Part shown: in pieces, positions 17,795 to 26,554 of the stretch
How positions within the stretch are numbered: position 1 is the first letter of the stretch
Layout: each line of letters opens with the position of its first letter
Origin: Chitinophagaceae bacterium UBA1930
GTDB taxonomy: Bacteria > Bacteroidota > Bacteroidia > Chitinophagales > Chitinophagaceae
DNA length: 64,000 bases
Reading direction: 5' to 3'
Assembly (NCBI GenBank): GCA_002337145.1
Contig: DDFK01000002.1
Location: 124,001 to 188,000, forward strand
Notes under the pieces: generated by a model
Seen by the model: only the letters and a program-made list of their open reading frames with translations
Database searches by the model: none
What the model was told of the DNA's origin: nothing
Program-made: the position numbers and the translations under genes

Positions 17795-19546
17795 ATGAAG
17801 AAAACAGTTTCCTTAGTAGTGGCAGCATTAATGGCTGTAATTTTTGTATCTGGTCAAAATGTTGCTGATGGAATCAAATACATCACCTACGGTAAAGACA
17901 AAAGTGCGTTAGAGGTTCTGCAAAAGGCTTACAATGCAAACAGTAAAGATCCACAAACAATTTATTGGTACGGACAGGCTTTTTTGGCCAAAGACCCAGA
18001 AGACACCAAAGGGGCAAAAGCGGTATATCAAAAAGCTTTGCAAGATGGTGTGAACGATGCATGGATATGGGTAGGTCTGGGCCATGTGGAACTTTTGGAA
18101 GGTGGCGATATCAACGCAGCCAAACAAAAATTTGAACAGGCAATTACTGCTACCATAGAAACCAAAGGAAAAAACAAGGGCAAGGCAAATGCAGCTATAC
18201 TGGATGCTATTGGCCGTGCCAATGCCGATGGTGGCAGTAAGATTGGTGATCCTAATTATGGTATTGAAAAATTGAAACAGGCTGGTGAAATAGATAAAAC
18301 CACTGCAGACATTTACGTGAACATGGGTATATTATACCAAAAGATTGGTGGCGAAATGGGTGGTGAAGCCGTAAAAGCCTATACCGAAGCCATTACCCGC
18401 GACCCTAAAAATGCCGATGCAATGTGGCATATCGGTAAAATATACGGTAGCCAAAACAATAAAGACCTGATGGAGCAATATTTTGGTAATGCGATTGCTG
18501 CTGACCCTGCATATCCACAAGTGTACCTGAGCTGGTTTCAATATTACCAGAACAGGGACATTAACAGGGCAAAGGAATACCTGGACAAATTCATTCAATA
18601 TGCTGATAAGGATTGCAAAACAGATTTCTTTTATGCTGACTACTTATTCAGGGCTGGTAAATACCAGGAGTCTTTGGAAAAAACCAAGGCAATGGATGCT
18701 GGCGATTGCAAAACCTATCCAATGTTACCTATTCTTTATGCGTTCAACTACGATAGGTTGGGCGATAGCATTCAAGCAAAATCTTATGTGGAGAAGTTCT
18801 TTGCCGGCGCACCTTTGGATAAAATTGAACCCGTGCATTACGAGCTGGCTGTAAAAGTATTCAGCAAGTTCCCAGGCAATGAAGCCGCAACCGCCAACTT
18901 TTTGCAAAAGGCAATTGACAACGATACATCCAAAGCAAACAAACTGGTTTACATGAAACAGGCTGCGGATATGTTTGCAAAAGCAAAAATGTACAAAGAA
19001 CAGGTTGAATGGCTACAAAAATACAATGACTTAAAAGGTGGTGTATTGGGCGAATATGAATACTACACTATAACAAGTGCAGCTATCAATAGTAAGGATT
19101 ACGCATTGGCACTGAACTATGCCAAACCCTATCTGGTTGCTTTTCCTGAAAAGCCACAACCAGTAGTGTTTTACCGTAAAGCTGCAATTGGTCTGGACCC
19201 GGATTCAAGTAAGGGCCTTGCCATAGAGCCATTGGATTTTTTGGATAGCATACTTTCAAAAGACCTGGAAAAAAACAAAAAAAGCATATTCAACAACCTG
19301 TACTACAAGCTCCAGTACTATGTTAACAAAAGCAAAGAGTTGGAAAAAGCACTTGATGTAACCAACAAAATGCTGGAACTGTACCCTACAGCAGGTGGCG
19401 AAGAAAATACCTACGCTCAAAATACCAAGAAGATTATTGAACAGGGTATACAAAAATCAAAACAGTCACCAAAACCTGGAAGTCAGGGGTCCAACACCAA
19501 ACCCGGTAGTACGGGTGGGGCCTCTTCGGGTAGCGGCACACACTAA
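17795..19546 (+). CDS. Secreted TPR-repeat protein
   Basis: The 583-residue protein has a signal peptide (about 1-20, ending FVSGQ) and many TPR-like helical hairpins from residue 30 to about 540, for example ADIYVNMGILYQKIGGEMGGEAVKAYTEA and ADAMWHIGKIYGSQNNKDLMEQYF. The C-terminus is a low-complexity Ser/Gly/Pro/Lys tail (about 555-583). TPR proteins act as scaffolds; here a periplasmic or outer-membrane-associated scaffold is likely. It is the last gene of the tonB group and is followed by a strong terminator. Confidence 0.85.
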   Translation: MKKTVSLVVAALMAVIFVSGQNVADGIKYITYGKDKSALEVLQKAYNANSKDPQTIYWYGQAFLAKDPEDTKGAKAVYQKALQDGVNDAWIWVGLGHVELLEGGDINAAKQKFEQAITATIETKGKNKGKANAAILDAIGRANADGGSKIGDPNYGIEKLKQAGEIDKTTADIYVNMGILYQKIGGEMGGEAVKAYTEAITRDPKNADAMWHIGKIYGSQNNKDLMEQYFGNAIAADPAYPQVYLSWFQYYQNRDINRAKEYLDKFIQYADKDCKTDFFYADYLFRAGKYQESLEKTKAMDAGDCKTYPMLPILYAFNYDRLGDSIQAKSYVEKFFAGAPLDKIEPVHYELAVKVFSKFPGNEAATANFLQKAIDNDTSKANKLVYMKQAADMFAKAKMYKEQVEWLQKYNDLKGGVLGEYEYYTITSAAINSKDYALALNYAKPYLVAFPEKPQPVVFYRKAAIGLDPDSSKGLAIEPLDFLDSILSKDLEKNKKSIFNNLYYKLQYYVNKSKELEKALDVTNKMLELYPTAGGEENTYAQNTKKIIEQGIQKSKQSPKPGSQGSNTKPGSTGGASSGSGTH

Positions 19547-19558
19547 ATAATAAAAAAC

Positions 19559-19596
19559 AAAGAAAAACTCTCCCCTTTGCGGAGAGTTTTTCTTTT
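19559..19596 (+). terminator. Rho-independent terminator after TPR gene
   Basis: The hairpin pairs AAAAACTCTCC (19563-19573) with GGAGAGTTTTT (19581-19591) around a 7-nt loop, followed by CTTTT. It separates the tonB group from the nuo operon. Confidence 0.85.
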
Positions 19597-19612
19597 GTAT
19601 CGTTCACAGGCT

Positions 19613-19620
19613 TATTTTTG
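19613..19620 (+). promoter_or_regulatory. Possible -7 promoter box of the nuo operon
   Basis: TATTTTTG matches TAnnTTTG exactly, 21 nt before the nuoA start. A TTTTG at 19593-19597 could serve as the -33 element, but its 15-nt spacing is short. Confidence 0.45.
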
Positions 19621-19641
19621 CTGCTAATCATCTAGTTAATT

Positions 19642-20043
19642 ATGAACTGGCTACCCCTTTTATTAGATGCATCTTCCCCCAACAATGCCGACCAGTATTT
19701 TCCTATTGGTATTCAACTCATTTTTGCGGCTGGTTTTGTAGGCACCATGTTGGCCCTGTCTGCATTGGTTGGCCCTAAACGCAAAACAAAAGACAAGCTC
19801 GAAACTTTTACAAGTGGTATAGAAAGCCATGGCGATGCACGCCAGCCAATGGCCATTAAATATTTTTTAGTCGCCATCCTTTTTGTTCTGTTCGATGTGG
19901 AAGTGATTTTCTTTTACCCATACGCAGTAAACTTCAAAGCATTGGGCTGGGCTGGTTTTGGGGCAGTATTGATGTTCGTGGCCTTTTTCCTGGTAGGCTT
20001 TATATACATTATCAAAAAGGGTGCGTTAAAGTGGGAAGATTAA
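19642..20043 (+). CDS. nuoA: NADH-quinone oxidoreductase subunit A
   Basis: The 133-residue membrane subunit has three helices (about 20-40, 75-95, 103-125) and the conserved loop KLETFTSGIESHGDARQPMAIKYFLVAILFVLFDVEVIFFYP with the family's E and D residues. NuoA lies at the junction of the peripheral and membrane arms of complex I. It is the first gene of the nuo operon. Confidence 0.95.
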   Translation: MNWLPLLLDASSPNNADQYFPIGIQLIFAAGFVGTMLALSALVGPKRKTKDKLETFTSGIESHGDARQPMAIKYFLVAILFVLFDVEVIFFYPYAVNFKALGWAGFGAVLMFVAFFLVGFIYIIKKGALKWED

Positions 20044-20126
20044 GGAATAATTGACCAATGCCTATGCTGCTTTTGAGAAATACGGTGTGGGAATGAGCAT
20101 TATGATCAAATTTCAAATTAAAATTT

Positions 20127-20714
20127 ATGCGTCCGGTACGTTTTAATATTACCCCAAAAGAAGCCAAAATTGCCGATAGCCTAATGATGGCAGAAATGCC
20201 CGAAGGCCATAGTGGCGAAGGCTTTTTTGCAACCAAGCTAAGCGATGTGGTAGGGTTGGCCCGCAAGAACTCTATCTGGCCGCTGCCTTTTGCCACAAGC
20301 TGTTGCGGTATCGAATTCATGGCCACTATGGCAAGCCATTACGACCTTGCAAGGTTTGGTAGTGAGCGTGTGGGCTTTTCGCCACGCCAGTGCGACCTCT
20401 TGATGGTAATGGGAACCATTTCCAAAAAAATGGGCCCGGTTCTTAGACAGGTTTACCTTCAAATGGCCGAGCCCCGTTGGGTAATTGCCGTAGGGGCCTG
20501 TGCCAGTAGCGGCGGTATTTTCGACACATACAGTGTACTACAAGGTATAGACCAAGTAATACCAGTTGATGTGTATGTACCAGGTTGCCCGCCACGCCCC
20601 GAAGCAATTATTGATGGTGTAATGCGTATACAGGATCTTGTACAGAACGAAAGCATCCGCAGAAGGGGCAACGAACAATACAAAGAATTGATGAACAGTT
20701 ACGGAATAGAATAA
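20127..20714 (+). CDS. nuoB: NADH-quinone oxidoreductase subunit B
   Basis: The 195-residue subunit binds cluster N2, the last electron donor to quinone. The N2 ligands are in SCCGIEFMA (adjacent cysteines) and GACASSGGIFDTYS, and CPPRPEAIIDG completes the motif. It follows nuoA after 83 bp and precedes nuoC by 7 bp. Confidence 0.97.
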   Translation: MRPVRFNITPKEAKIADSLMMAEMPEGHSGEGFFATKLSDVVGLARKNSIWPLPFATSCCGIEFMATMASHYDLARFGSERVGFSPRQCDLLMVMGTISKKMGPVLRQVYLQMAEPRWVIAVGACASSGGIFDTYSVLQGIDQVIPVDVYVPGCPPRPEAIIDGVMRIQDLVQNESIRRRGNEQYKELMNSYGIE

Positions 20715-20721
20715 AAAGCAC

Positions 20722-21312
20722 ATGAGTTTAAACAAAGAAACCATAAAACAGAAACTGGTAGCAAAATTTGGCGAACAGCTAACCGAATGGGAAGAGCCAT
20801 ACGGGGTGCTCACATTTACGGCTGCCAAAGACATCAACCTGAAAGTGATGCAGTTTTTGTATGATGATGAAGAATTGAAATTCAGGTTCCTGACCGATTT
20901 ATGTGCCGTTCATTACCCCACAAGGAAAGATGAAGAAATAGCGGTTGTGTACCATTTGCACAACCTACCAGACAATATACGCCTCCGTTTCAAAATATTC
21001 GTTCCTGCAGTACAGCCCGATGTGTTTACCGCATCCAAACTGTTTGAAGCGGCCAACTGGATGGAACGCGAAACCTATGATTTTTTTGGTGTGAACTTCA
21101 TTGGTCATCCAAAATTGAAAAGAATCTTGAATGTGGATGAAATGGACTATTTCCCAATGAGAAAAGAGTTTCCATTAGAAGACCAAACAAGAATTGATAA
21201 AGATGATGAAATGTTTGGCAGGGGCGGTACTCTAGGTTTCGGTACACAGAAAGCAGTGATTGAAACCGTTGCAGAGGATGATAAGAACAACGAAGGCGAA
21301 GAAGTGGTTTAG
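20722..21312 (+). CDS. nuoC: NADH-quinone oxidoreductase subunit C
   Basis: The 196-residue peripheral subunit has the 30-kDa-subunit region (FLTDLCAVHYPTRKDEEIAVVYHLHNLPDNIRLRFKIFV) and the signature WMERETYDFFGVNFIGHPKLKRIL. It is separate from nuoD, not fused as in enterobacteria. The C-terminal 30 residues are acidic and low-complexity (ETVAEDDKNNEGEEVV). Confidence 0.96.
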   Translation: MSLNKETIKQKLVAKFGEQLTEWEEPYGVLTFTAAKDINLKVMQFLYDDEELKFRFLTDLCAVHYPTRKDEEIAVVYHLHNLPDNIRLRFKIFVPAVQPDVFTASKLFEAANWMERETYDFFGVNFIGHPKLKRILNVDEMDYFPMRKEFPLEDQTRIDKDDEMFGRGGTLGFGTQKAVIETVAEDDKNNEGEEVV

Positions 21313-21372
21313 GGCTTCGGTATCCAGATAAAGCCTAATTAAAATATAAGCTGGTATAACACAATACATAAA

Positions 21373-22602
21373 ATGTCAGACGTACAACATCATATTAAAC
21401 TGCCCGATGGCTCAATAGAAAAGCAAACCACAACGCTTAATCTTGGCCCAACACACCCTGCTACGCACGGCGTAATGCAGAACATTATTGAGTTGGATGG
21501 CGAAAGGATTGTATCGGCAGAACAAACGGTTGGCTACATTCACAGGGCTTTTGAAAAGCTGGCAGAACGTAGGCCCTTATATCAAATTACTACACTTACA
21601 GATAGATTGAACTATTGCAGCAGCCCAATCAACAACATGGGCTGGCATATGACCTGCGAAAAACTGTTGAATGTAAAAACACCAAAGCGTGTTGACTATC
21701 TACGTGTAATCATAATGGAGATAGCAAGAATTACAGACCATTTAATCTGTAACTCCATTGTTGGTGTTGATAGCGGCGCATACACAGGTTTCCTCTACGT
21801 AATGCAATACCGTGAGTTGGCTTATGAAATTTATGAAGAGGTTTGCGGTAGCCGTTTAACCACCAACATGGGCCGTATCGGCGGTTTTGAAAGAAACTTT
21901 ACCAATACTGCTTTCGAAAAATTGGAGAAATTCTTGAAAGAATTTCCAGTTGCCTGGAAAGAATTTGAAAACCTGTTCACCCGTAACAGGATCTTTATGG
22001 ATAGGTTGATAGGTACTGGTGCCATCAGTGCCGAAAGGGCTTTGAACTATGGCTTTACTGGCCCCAACTTAAGGGCTGCCGGTGTTGATTATGATGTTCG
22101 TGTGCACACTCCATACAGCAGTTACGAAGATTTTGATTTTGTGGTTCCTGTTGGAAAAACTGGCGACAACTACGACCGTTTTCTGGTACGTGGCGAAGAA
22201 GTTTGGCAATCACTTTCAATTATAGAGCAGGCATATAGAAAAGTGCAGGAGTTTAAAGGTGCAGATGCAGAAGTTTACCATGCCGACGTGCCCGAATACT
22301 ACTTGCCCGAAAAGAAAGACGTGTACACAAAGATGGAAGCCTTGATCTGGCATTTCAAAATAGTGATGGGCGAAGTGGAAATGCCCAAAGGCGAAGTGTA
22401 CCATAGTGTGGAAGGTGCAAATGGCGAACTCGGTTTCTACTTAATAAGCGACGGTGGAAGAACACCATACAGGCTACATTTTAGAAGACCATGTTTCATT
22501 TACTATCAAGCGTATCCGGAATTGACAAAAGGTGCCATGTTAAGTGATGCCATCATGACCATGAGTAGCTTGAACTTGATTGCAGGTGAATTGGATGCAT
22601 AA
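21373..22602 (+). CDS. nuoD: NADH-quinone oxidoreductase subunit D
   Basis: The 409-residue 49-kDa subunit forms the quinone cavity with NuoB. It contains LGPTHPATHGVMQNI (the quinone-site histidines), RLNYCSSPINNMGW, the family block from MEIARITDHLICNS, and the C-terminal SLNLIAGELDA. Length is typical for a stand-alone NuoD. Confidence 0.97.
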   Translation: MSDVQHHIKLPDGSIEKQTTTLNLGPTHPATHGVMQNIIELDGERIVSAEQTVGYIHRAFEKLAERRPLYQITTLTDRLNYCSSPINNMGWHMTCEKLLNVKTPKRVDYLRVIIMEIARITDHLICNSIVGVDSGAYTGFLYVMQYRELAYEIYEEVCGSRLTTNMGRIGGFERNFTNTAFEKLEKFLKEFPVAWKEFENLFTRNRIFMDRLIGTGAISAERALNYGFTGPNLRAAGVDYDVRVHTPYSSYEDFDFVVPVGKTGDNYDRFLVRGEEVWQSLSIIEQAYRKVQEFKGADAEVYHADVPEYYLPEKKDVYTKMEALIWHFKIVMGEVEMPKGEVYHSVEGANGELGFYLISDGGRTPYRLHFRRPCFIYYQAYPELTKGAMLSDAIMTMSSLNLIAGELDA

Positions 22603-22648
22603 AACAGATAAGTAATGTAAAATATGGAAGGCTACATAAAGCAACATG

Positions 22649-22683
22649 TTTTACATTTTGAATTTTATATTTTACATTTTTTA
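22649..22683 (+). repeat. Heptamer array in front of nuoE
   Basis: Five consecutive 7-bp units TTTTACA, TTTTGAA, TTTTATA, TTTTACA, TTTTTTA run without a gap. The last base is the A of the nuoE start codon, so the array is the whole immediate leader. Confidence 0.8.
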
Positions 22684-23183
22684 TGGTGAAGTTTAACGAT
22701 ACACAATTACAGGAATTCAACAGGCTCGTAGCCCGTTACCCGCAAGGCAAACAAAAGAGTGCCTTATTGCCTGTGTTGCATTTGGCCCAGGACAGCTTTG
22801 GCGGATGGCTCAGCAGCGAAACAATGGATTATGTGGCAGAACTGTTAAGCATTCAACCCATTGAAGTATATGAAGTGGCCACTTTTTACAGCATGTACAA
22901 TTTGAAACCCGTTGGCAAATTCATGTTCGAAGTTTGCCAAACAGGACCTTGCATGATTAGCGGCAGTGACGATATTGTTGCATACATCAACGAAAAACTA
23001 GGCATCAAAGCTGGTGAAACAACTGCCGATGGCCTGTTTACATTAAAGACCGTGGAATGTTTAGGGGCTTGCGGTTATGCACCCATGATGCAGTTGGGCA
23101 AACACTTTCGCGAACATTTGACAAAAGAAAAAGTTGACCAGATAATTGACGAATGCAGAAGGAACGCTGCGGTAAATAACTAG
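22683..23183 (+). CDS. nuoE: NADH-quinone oxidoreductase subunit E
   Basis: The 166-residue 24-kDa subunit binds a 2Fe-2S cluster. Two ligands are in CQTGPCMISG and two in CLGACGYAPMM. It follows nuoD after 80 bp occupied largely by a heptamer array, and four unrelated genes separate it from nuoF, its usual direct neighbour. Confidence 0.96.
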   Translation: MVKFNDTQLQEFNRLVARYPQGKQKSALLPVLHLAQDSFGGWLSSETMDYVAELLSIQPIEVYEVATFYSMYNLKPVGKFMFEVCQTGPCMISGSDDIVAYINEKLGIKAGETTADGLFTLKTVECLGACGYAPMMQLGKHFREHLTKEKVDQIIDECRRNAAVNN

Positions 23184-23186
23184 ACA

Positions 23187-23627
23187 ATGAAGAAGGTAAT
23201 TCTTTTACAGGTTTTCTTAATGGCTGCACTGTTTTCTTTTGCTCAAACAAAAGACGAACAAGAAGTAACCGTCAATGTGAAACTTTTGCATAGTACCATC
23301 TTTGGTACCAAAGACAGTTTAACGTTAGAGAAAATGTCTGCAAAAGAAGTTACCTATGGTCATTCACATGGCAACTTGCAAGACAGGAAAACATTTATAG
23401 AAAGTGTTAGTCACAACAAATCTGTTTATACCAATATTGAAGCAAACAACATTTCAGTTATTGTAAACGGCAATACAGCAGTAAGCCGTTATTTGCTTAC
23501 CGGTACAGAAACAAACAAAGCAGGAAAAGTAACGGAACTAAGATTGAATATTTTACAGGTTTGGGTAAAGGAAAAGAAAGCGTGGAAGATGATGGCAAGA
23601 CAGGCAGTAATGGTTGACGCAAAATAA
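23187..23627 (+). CDS. Secreted NTF2-like (DUF4440-type) protein 1
   Basis: The 146-residue product has a signal peptide (about 1-20, ending FSFAQT) and an NTF2-like fold pattern with YGHSHGNLQDRKTFIESV and RLNILQVWVKEKKAWKMMARQAV. It is a paralogue of the gene at 24034: both share YGHS, an LQ-K segment, AVxR, and LQVW-K-K-W-ARQ in the same order. It begins 3 nt after nuoE and so is read with the nuo transcript. DUF4440 proteins are often small enzymes or ligand binders; no catalytic role can be assigned. Confidence 0.8.
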   Translation: MKKVILLQVFLMAALFSFAQTKDEQEVTVNVKLLHSTIFGTKDSLTLEKMSAKEVTYGHSHGNLQDRKTFIESVSHNKSVYTNIEANNISVIVNGNTAVSRYLLTGTETNKAGKVTELRLNILQVWVKEKKAWKMMARQAVMVDAK

Positions 23628-23631
23628 TTGT

Positions 23632-24033
23632 ATGGATTATTCTTTATCACTGGAATTTTTTGTGCAGGCCCCGCCTGACGAAGTGATGGAACTGCTTACA
23701 AACCCTGATTTCATTAGGGATTGGAGCGGCGGGGAATCTTTGATAGAAAAATTTGTTGGCGGCAAACTGGTACTGTTTGATGGTTGGGTAGAAGGTAAAG
23801 TGCTAAAGGTTACCAACGATGAGTTGGCTTATACATGGAAGCCTTCCAATTGGAGCGAAACAACTGCACCATCGGAGGTACATTATAAAATGGAGCCAGC
23901 CAACCATGGTACAGAAGTTTATGTAACGCACACCAAACTTCCCAACAAGGAAGAAATGGAAAACTGCAGAATAGGGTGGGACAAAGACTTTTTTGCGTTG
24001 ATTGGCGAATATTTGGCAAATAGGAATTTATAG
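23632..24033 (+). CDS. SRPBCC/AHSA1-family protein
   Basis: The 133-residue cytoplasmic protein MDYSLSLEFFVQAPPDEVMELLTNP has the START/Bet v 1-like layout: a first strand, the PPDEVMELLTNPDFIRDWSGG helix pair and later strands (LVLFDGWVEGKVLKV, EVHYKMEPANHGTEVYVTHTKLPNKEE) and a long final helix. Such proteins bind hydrophobic ligands. The ATG at 23632 is preferred over a TTG at 23614. It sits between two paralogous NTF2-like genes with gaps of 4 and 0 nt. Confidence 0.82.
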   Translation: MDYSLSLEFFVQAPPDEVMELLTNPDFIRDWSGGESLIEKFVGGKLVLFDGWVEGKVLKVTNDELAYTWKPSNWSETTAPSEVHYKMEPANHGTEVYVTHTKLPNKEEMENCRIGWDKDFFALIGEYLANRNL

Positions 24034-24450
24034 ATGAAAGCTGTTTTGATTATAGTATTGCTCTTTGTACATCATGCATTGTTTGCACAGGATACCACCG
24101 GACTTAAAAAAGCAACTGCTTCATTAAACGAAGCATTGCTAAAAAAGGATTCTGTTGTATTGAAGCAATTACTGCTAGACGGAATGAGTTACGGGCACAG
24201 CAATATGTGGCTGCAAAGCAAACAGGAAGTAATTGCAGACCTGTACAACGGCAAACTGGAATATAAAAAGATTGAAGCAGGGCCCGAAAGCTTTACCATC
24301 AACAGCAACACAATTGCTGTAAGGTGCAACACAAAAGTGGAAGGTGTTTTAAAAGGAACAGCTTTTAGTTTGAACCTGCAGGTGTTGCAGGTTTGGAAAA
24401 AAGTAAAAAGGCATTGGGTTTTAATAGCAAGGCAGAGTGTAAAAATGTAA
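24034..24450 (+). CDS. Secreted NTF2-like (DUF4440-type) protein 2
   Basis: The 138-residue product has a signal peptide (about 1-19, ending ALFAQ) and the same motifs as the protein at 23187, including MSYGHSNMWLQSKQEVI, IAVRCNTKVEGVLKG and LQVLQVWKKVKRHWVLIARQSV. The two genes are probably an old duplication. It starts directly after the SRPBCC stop codon. Confidence 0.8.
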   Translation: MKAVLIIVLLFVHHALFAQDTTGLKKATASLNEALLKKDSVVLKQLLLDGMSYGHSNMWLQSKQEVIADLYNGKLEYKKIEAGPESFTINSNTIAVRCNTKVEGVLKGTAFSLNLQVLQVWKKVKRHWVLIARQSVKM

Positions 24451-24459
24451 ATAAACTGA

Positions 24460-25038
24460 ATGAAAAGATTGATTGGGGTATGTTTAATTAGCTTGTTCTT
24501 TGCTTCTTGTGCAACTAATTATCATTTAAAGAAACATAGGGAGGTCAGCAAAGAAGGCAAAGACTATAGCACTGTTTCTGTCAACTATGCAACAACCTAT
24601 GAACACCCTACACTAGGCAGGCTTTATTTGATATTGAAGGGTAATATAAATGTGTATAGAAGGCTTATTAATCGTACTGTTGTTGATTCTCGAGGAATTG
24701 CCAAAGAGAAAACAACTAGTATAGATTATGTAAACAAAGAAGGGACTGAACAGTTTCTACTTTTCGAGCCCGATAATATTGCACCTATGATATCGGATTA
24801 TGAGCCAGCTGTAACTTTAATGAATAAGTTTAAGAAGGTTCAAAAGTTTCGACAGGTCAATACAACAATTAACTGGGTGTTGCTGGGAGGAAGTTTTGCG
24901 GCTGCAACCAAAAGCCCTGAAGTTGGCGGAGCAATGGCTTTGGTTTCCGTAGGAAACATGATTGTAAATACGGTTAGAAGGTTTAAGACTATTTCTTTAC
25001 TTAGTGATGTTGTTTTTGAATACAACAAGAAAAAGTAG
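24460..25038 (+). CDS. Lipoprotein of unknown function
   Basis: The 192-residue product has a lipoprotein signal (MKRLIGVCLISLFFASCATN, Cys 17). The mature protein is basic and contains a Gly/Ala-rich hydrophobic segment near 145-175 (WVLLGGSFAAATKSPEVGGAMALVSVGNMIVN) that may be a membrane-inserting hairpin. I do not recognise a family. It is the last of the four genes inserted between nuoE and nuoF; an interspersed element and a heptamer array follow. Confidence 0.7.
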   Translation: MKRLIGVCLISLFFASCATNYHLKKHREVSKEGKDYSTVSVNYATTYEHPTLGRLYLILKGNINVYRRLINRTVVDSRGIAKEKTTSIDYVNKEGTEQFLLFEPDNIAPMISDYEPAVTLMNKFKKVQKFRQVNTTINWVLLGGSFAAATKSPEVGGAMALVSVGNMIVNTVRRFKTISLLSDVVFEYNKKK

Positions 25039-25052
25039 CGAGTACAACAACG

Positions 25053-25122
25053 TTCCGGACCCTGATGGGTGCGACGCCAGTAAAGCCGGGTTATGCATCA
25101 TGCCGGCAACATAAAAAATAAA
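25053..25122 (+). repeat. Interspersed core element, copy C
   Basis: TCCGGACCC precedes the perfect core at 25064-25078, followed by AGTAAAGCCGGG and the end GCCGGCAACATAAAAAATAAA. The end GCCGGCAAC is the inverse of GTTGCCGGG found at the 5' side of copies B and E, which hints at terminal inverted repeats. It separates the four inserted genes from nuoF. Confidence 0.8.
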
Positions 25123-25123
25123 A

Positions 25124-25158
25124 AGCTAAAGGCTAATAGCTTGCAGCTAAAAGCTAAA
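25124..25158 (+). repeat. Heptamer array in front of nuoF
   Basis: Five 7-bp units AGCTAAA, GGCTAAT, AGCTTGC, AGCTAAA, AGCTAAA end 5 nt before the nuoF ATG. Confidence 0.8.
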
Positions 25159-25163
25159 TATAA

Positions 25164-26522
25164 ATGGGAGTAAAATTATTACTAGAAAAAGCCCACGTAC
25201 CTAACATCAGGTCGTATGATGTGTACCGTCGTGAAGGTGGCTACCGTAGCGTAGAAAAAGCTTTGAAAGCAATGGATCCTGCATCTATTGTGGAAGAAGT
25301 AAAGAAGAGCGGTCTGCGTGGCCGTGGTGGTGCGGGTTTTCCTGCCGGTATGAAATGGAGCTTTATTGCCAAGCCAGAAGGTGTTCCACGCCACTTGGTG
25401 TGCAATGCCGATGAAAGCGAGCCCGGTACGTTTAAAGACAGGTACCTGATGGAGTTCCTGCCGCATTTATTGATAGAAGGTTTGATTGTTTCCTCATTTG
25501 CATTGGGCAGCAACGACACCTACATTTATATACGTGGCGAATATGCATGGATAGTGGATATTCTGGAACATGCCATTAACGAAGCAAAAGCCAACGGCTG
25601 GTTGGGCAAGAATATTTTGGGTACGGGTTTCGATTGTGAAATACATGTGCAACGTGGTGCTGGTGCCTATATCTGTGGCGAGGAAACAGCATTGATTGAA
25701 AGCCTCGAAGGCAAGCGTGGCAATCCCCGTATTAAACCACCATTCCCAGCCATACAGGGCTTATGGATGAGGCCAACCGTAGTAAACAATGTAGAAACAT
25801 TGGCTGCTGTGGTGCCTATCATTAATATGGGTGGTGATGAATACGCAAAGATTGGTGTTGGAAAAAGCACTGGCACAAAATTGATTTCAGCATGCGGCAA
25901 TATCAACAAGCCAGGTGTGTATGAAATTGACATGACGATAAGTGTGGAAGAATTTATTTACAGCAACGAATACTGTGGTGGTATAGCCAACGGCAAACGA
26001 TTAAAAGCCTGTATTCCTGGTGGCTCATCCGTGCCAATATTACCAGCCAATTTGTTACTGAAAACAGCAAAGGGCGAAACCCGATACATGAACTACGAAA
26101 GCCTGGCCGATGGTGGTTTTGCAACAGGTAGCATGATGGGTTCCGGTGGTTTTATTATACTGGACGAAGACCAATGCGTAGTAAAAAATACATATACTTT
26201 AGCCCGTTTCTATCGCCATGAAAGCTGCGGACAATGCAGCCCTTGCCGTGAAGGAACAGGTTGGATGGAAAAACTGTTGCAACGATTAGAAAATGGCCAA
26301 GGTAAAATAAGCGATATAGATTTGTTGTGGAATATTCAGAGCAAGATAGAAGGCAATACCATTTGTCCGTTGGGCGATGCAGCAGCTTGGCCAGTAGCAG
26401 CAGCCATCAGGCATTTCAGGGACGAGTTTGAATGGCATGTAACCAATGCACAAGAATCGCAGGTAAGGAATTTTGGCCTGGCACATTATGCAGATGAGAT
26501 ACATGTACCTGTGAGTGCATAA
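25164..26522 (+). CDS. nuoF: NADH-quinone oxidoreductase subunit F
   Basis: The 452-residue 51-kDa subunit oxidises NADH. GLRGRGGAGFPAGMKW and the adjacent NADESEPGTFKDR form the NADH/FMN site, ERGAGAYICGEETALIESLEGKRG-like residues follow, and the 4Fe-4S ligands are in ESCGQCSPCREGTGW and GNTICPLGDA. Length is normal. Confidence 0.97.
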   Translation: MGVKLLLEKAHVPNIRSYDVYRREGGYRSVEKALKAMDPASIVEEVKKSGLRGRGGAGFPAGMKWSFIAKPEGVPRHLVCNADESEPGTFKDRYLMEFLPHLLIEGLIVSSFALGSNDTYIYIRGEYAWIVDILEHAINEAKANGWLGKNILGTGFDCEIHVQRGAGAYICGEETALIESLEGKRGNPRIKPPFPAIQGLWMRPTVVNNVETLAAVVPIINMGGDEYAKIGVGKSTGTKLISACGNINKPGVYEIDMTISVEEFIYSNEYCGGIANGKRLKACIPGGSSVPILPANLLLKTAKGETRYMNYESLADGGFATGSMMGSGGFIILDEDQCVVKNTYTLARFYRHESCGQCSPCREGTGWMEKLLQRLENGQGKISDIDLLWNIQSKIEGNTICPLGDAAAWPVAAAIRHFRDEFEWHVTNAQESQVRNFGLAHYADEIHVPVSA

Positions 26523-26554
26523 CATTTATTAAGCGAATTGAGACAGATAATATT

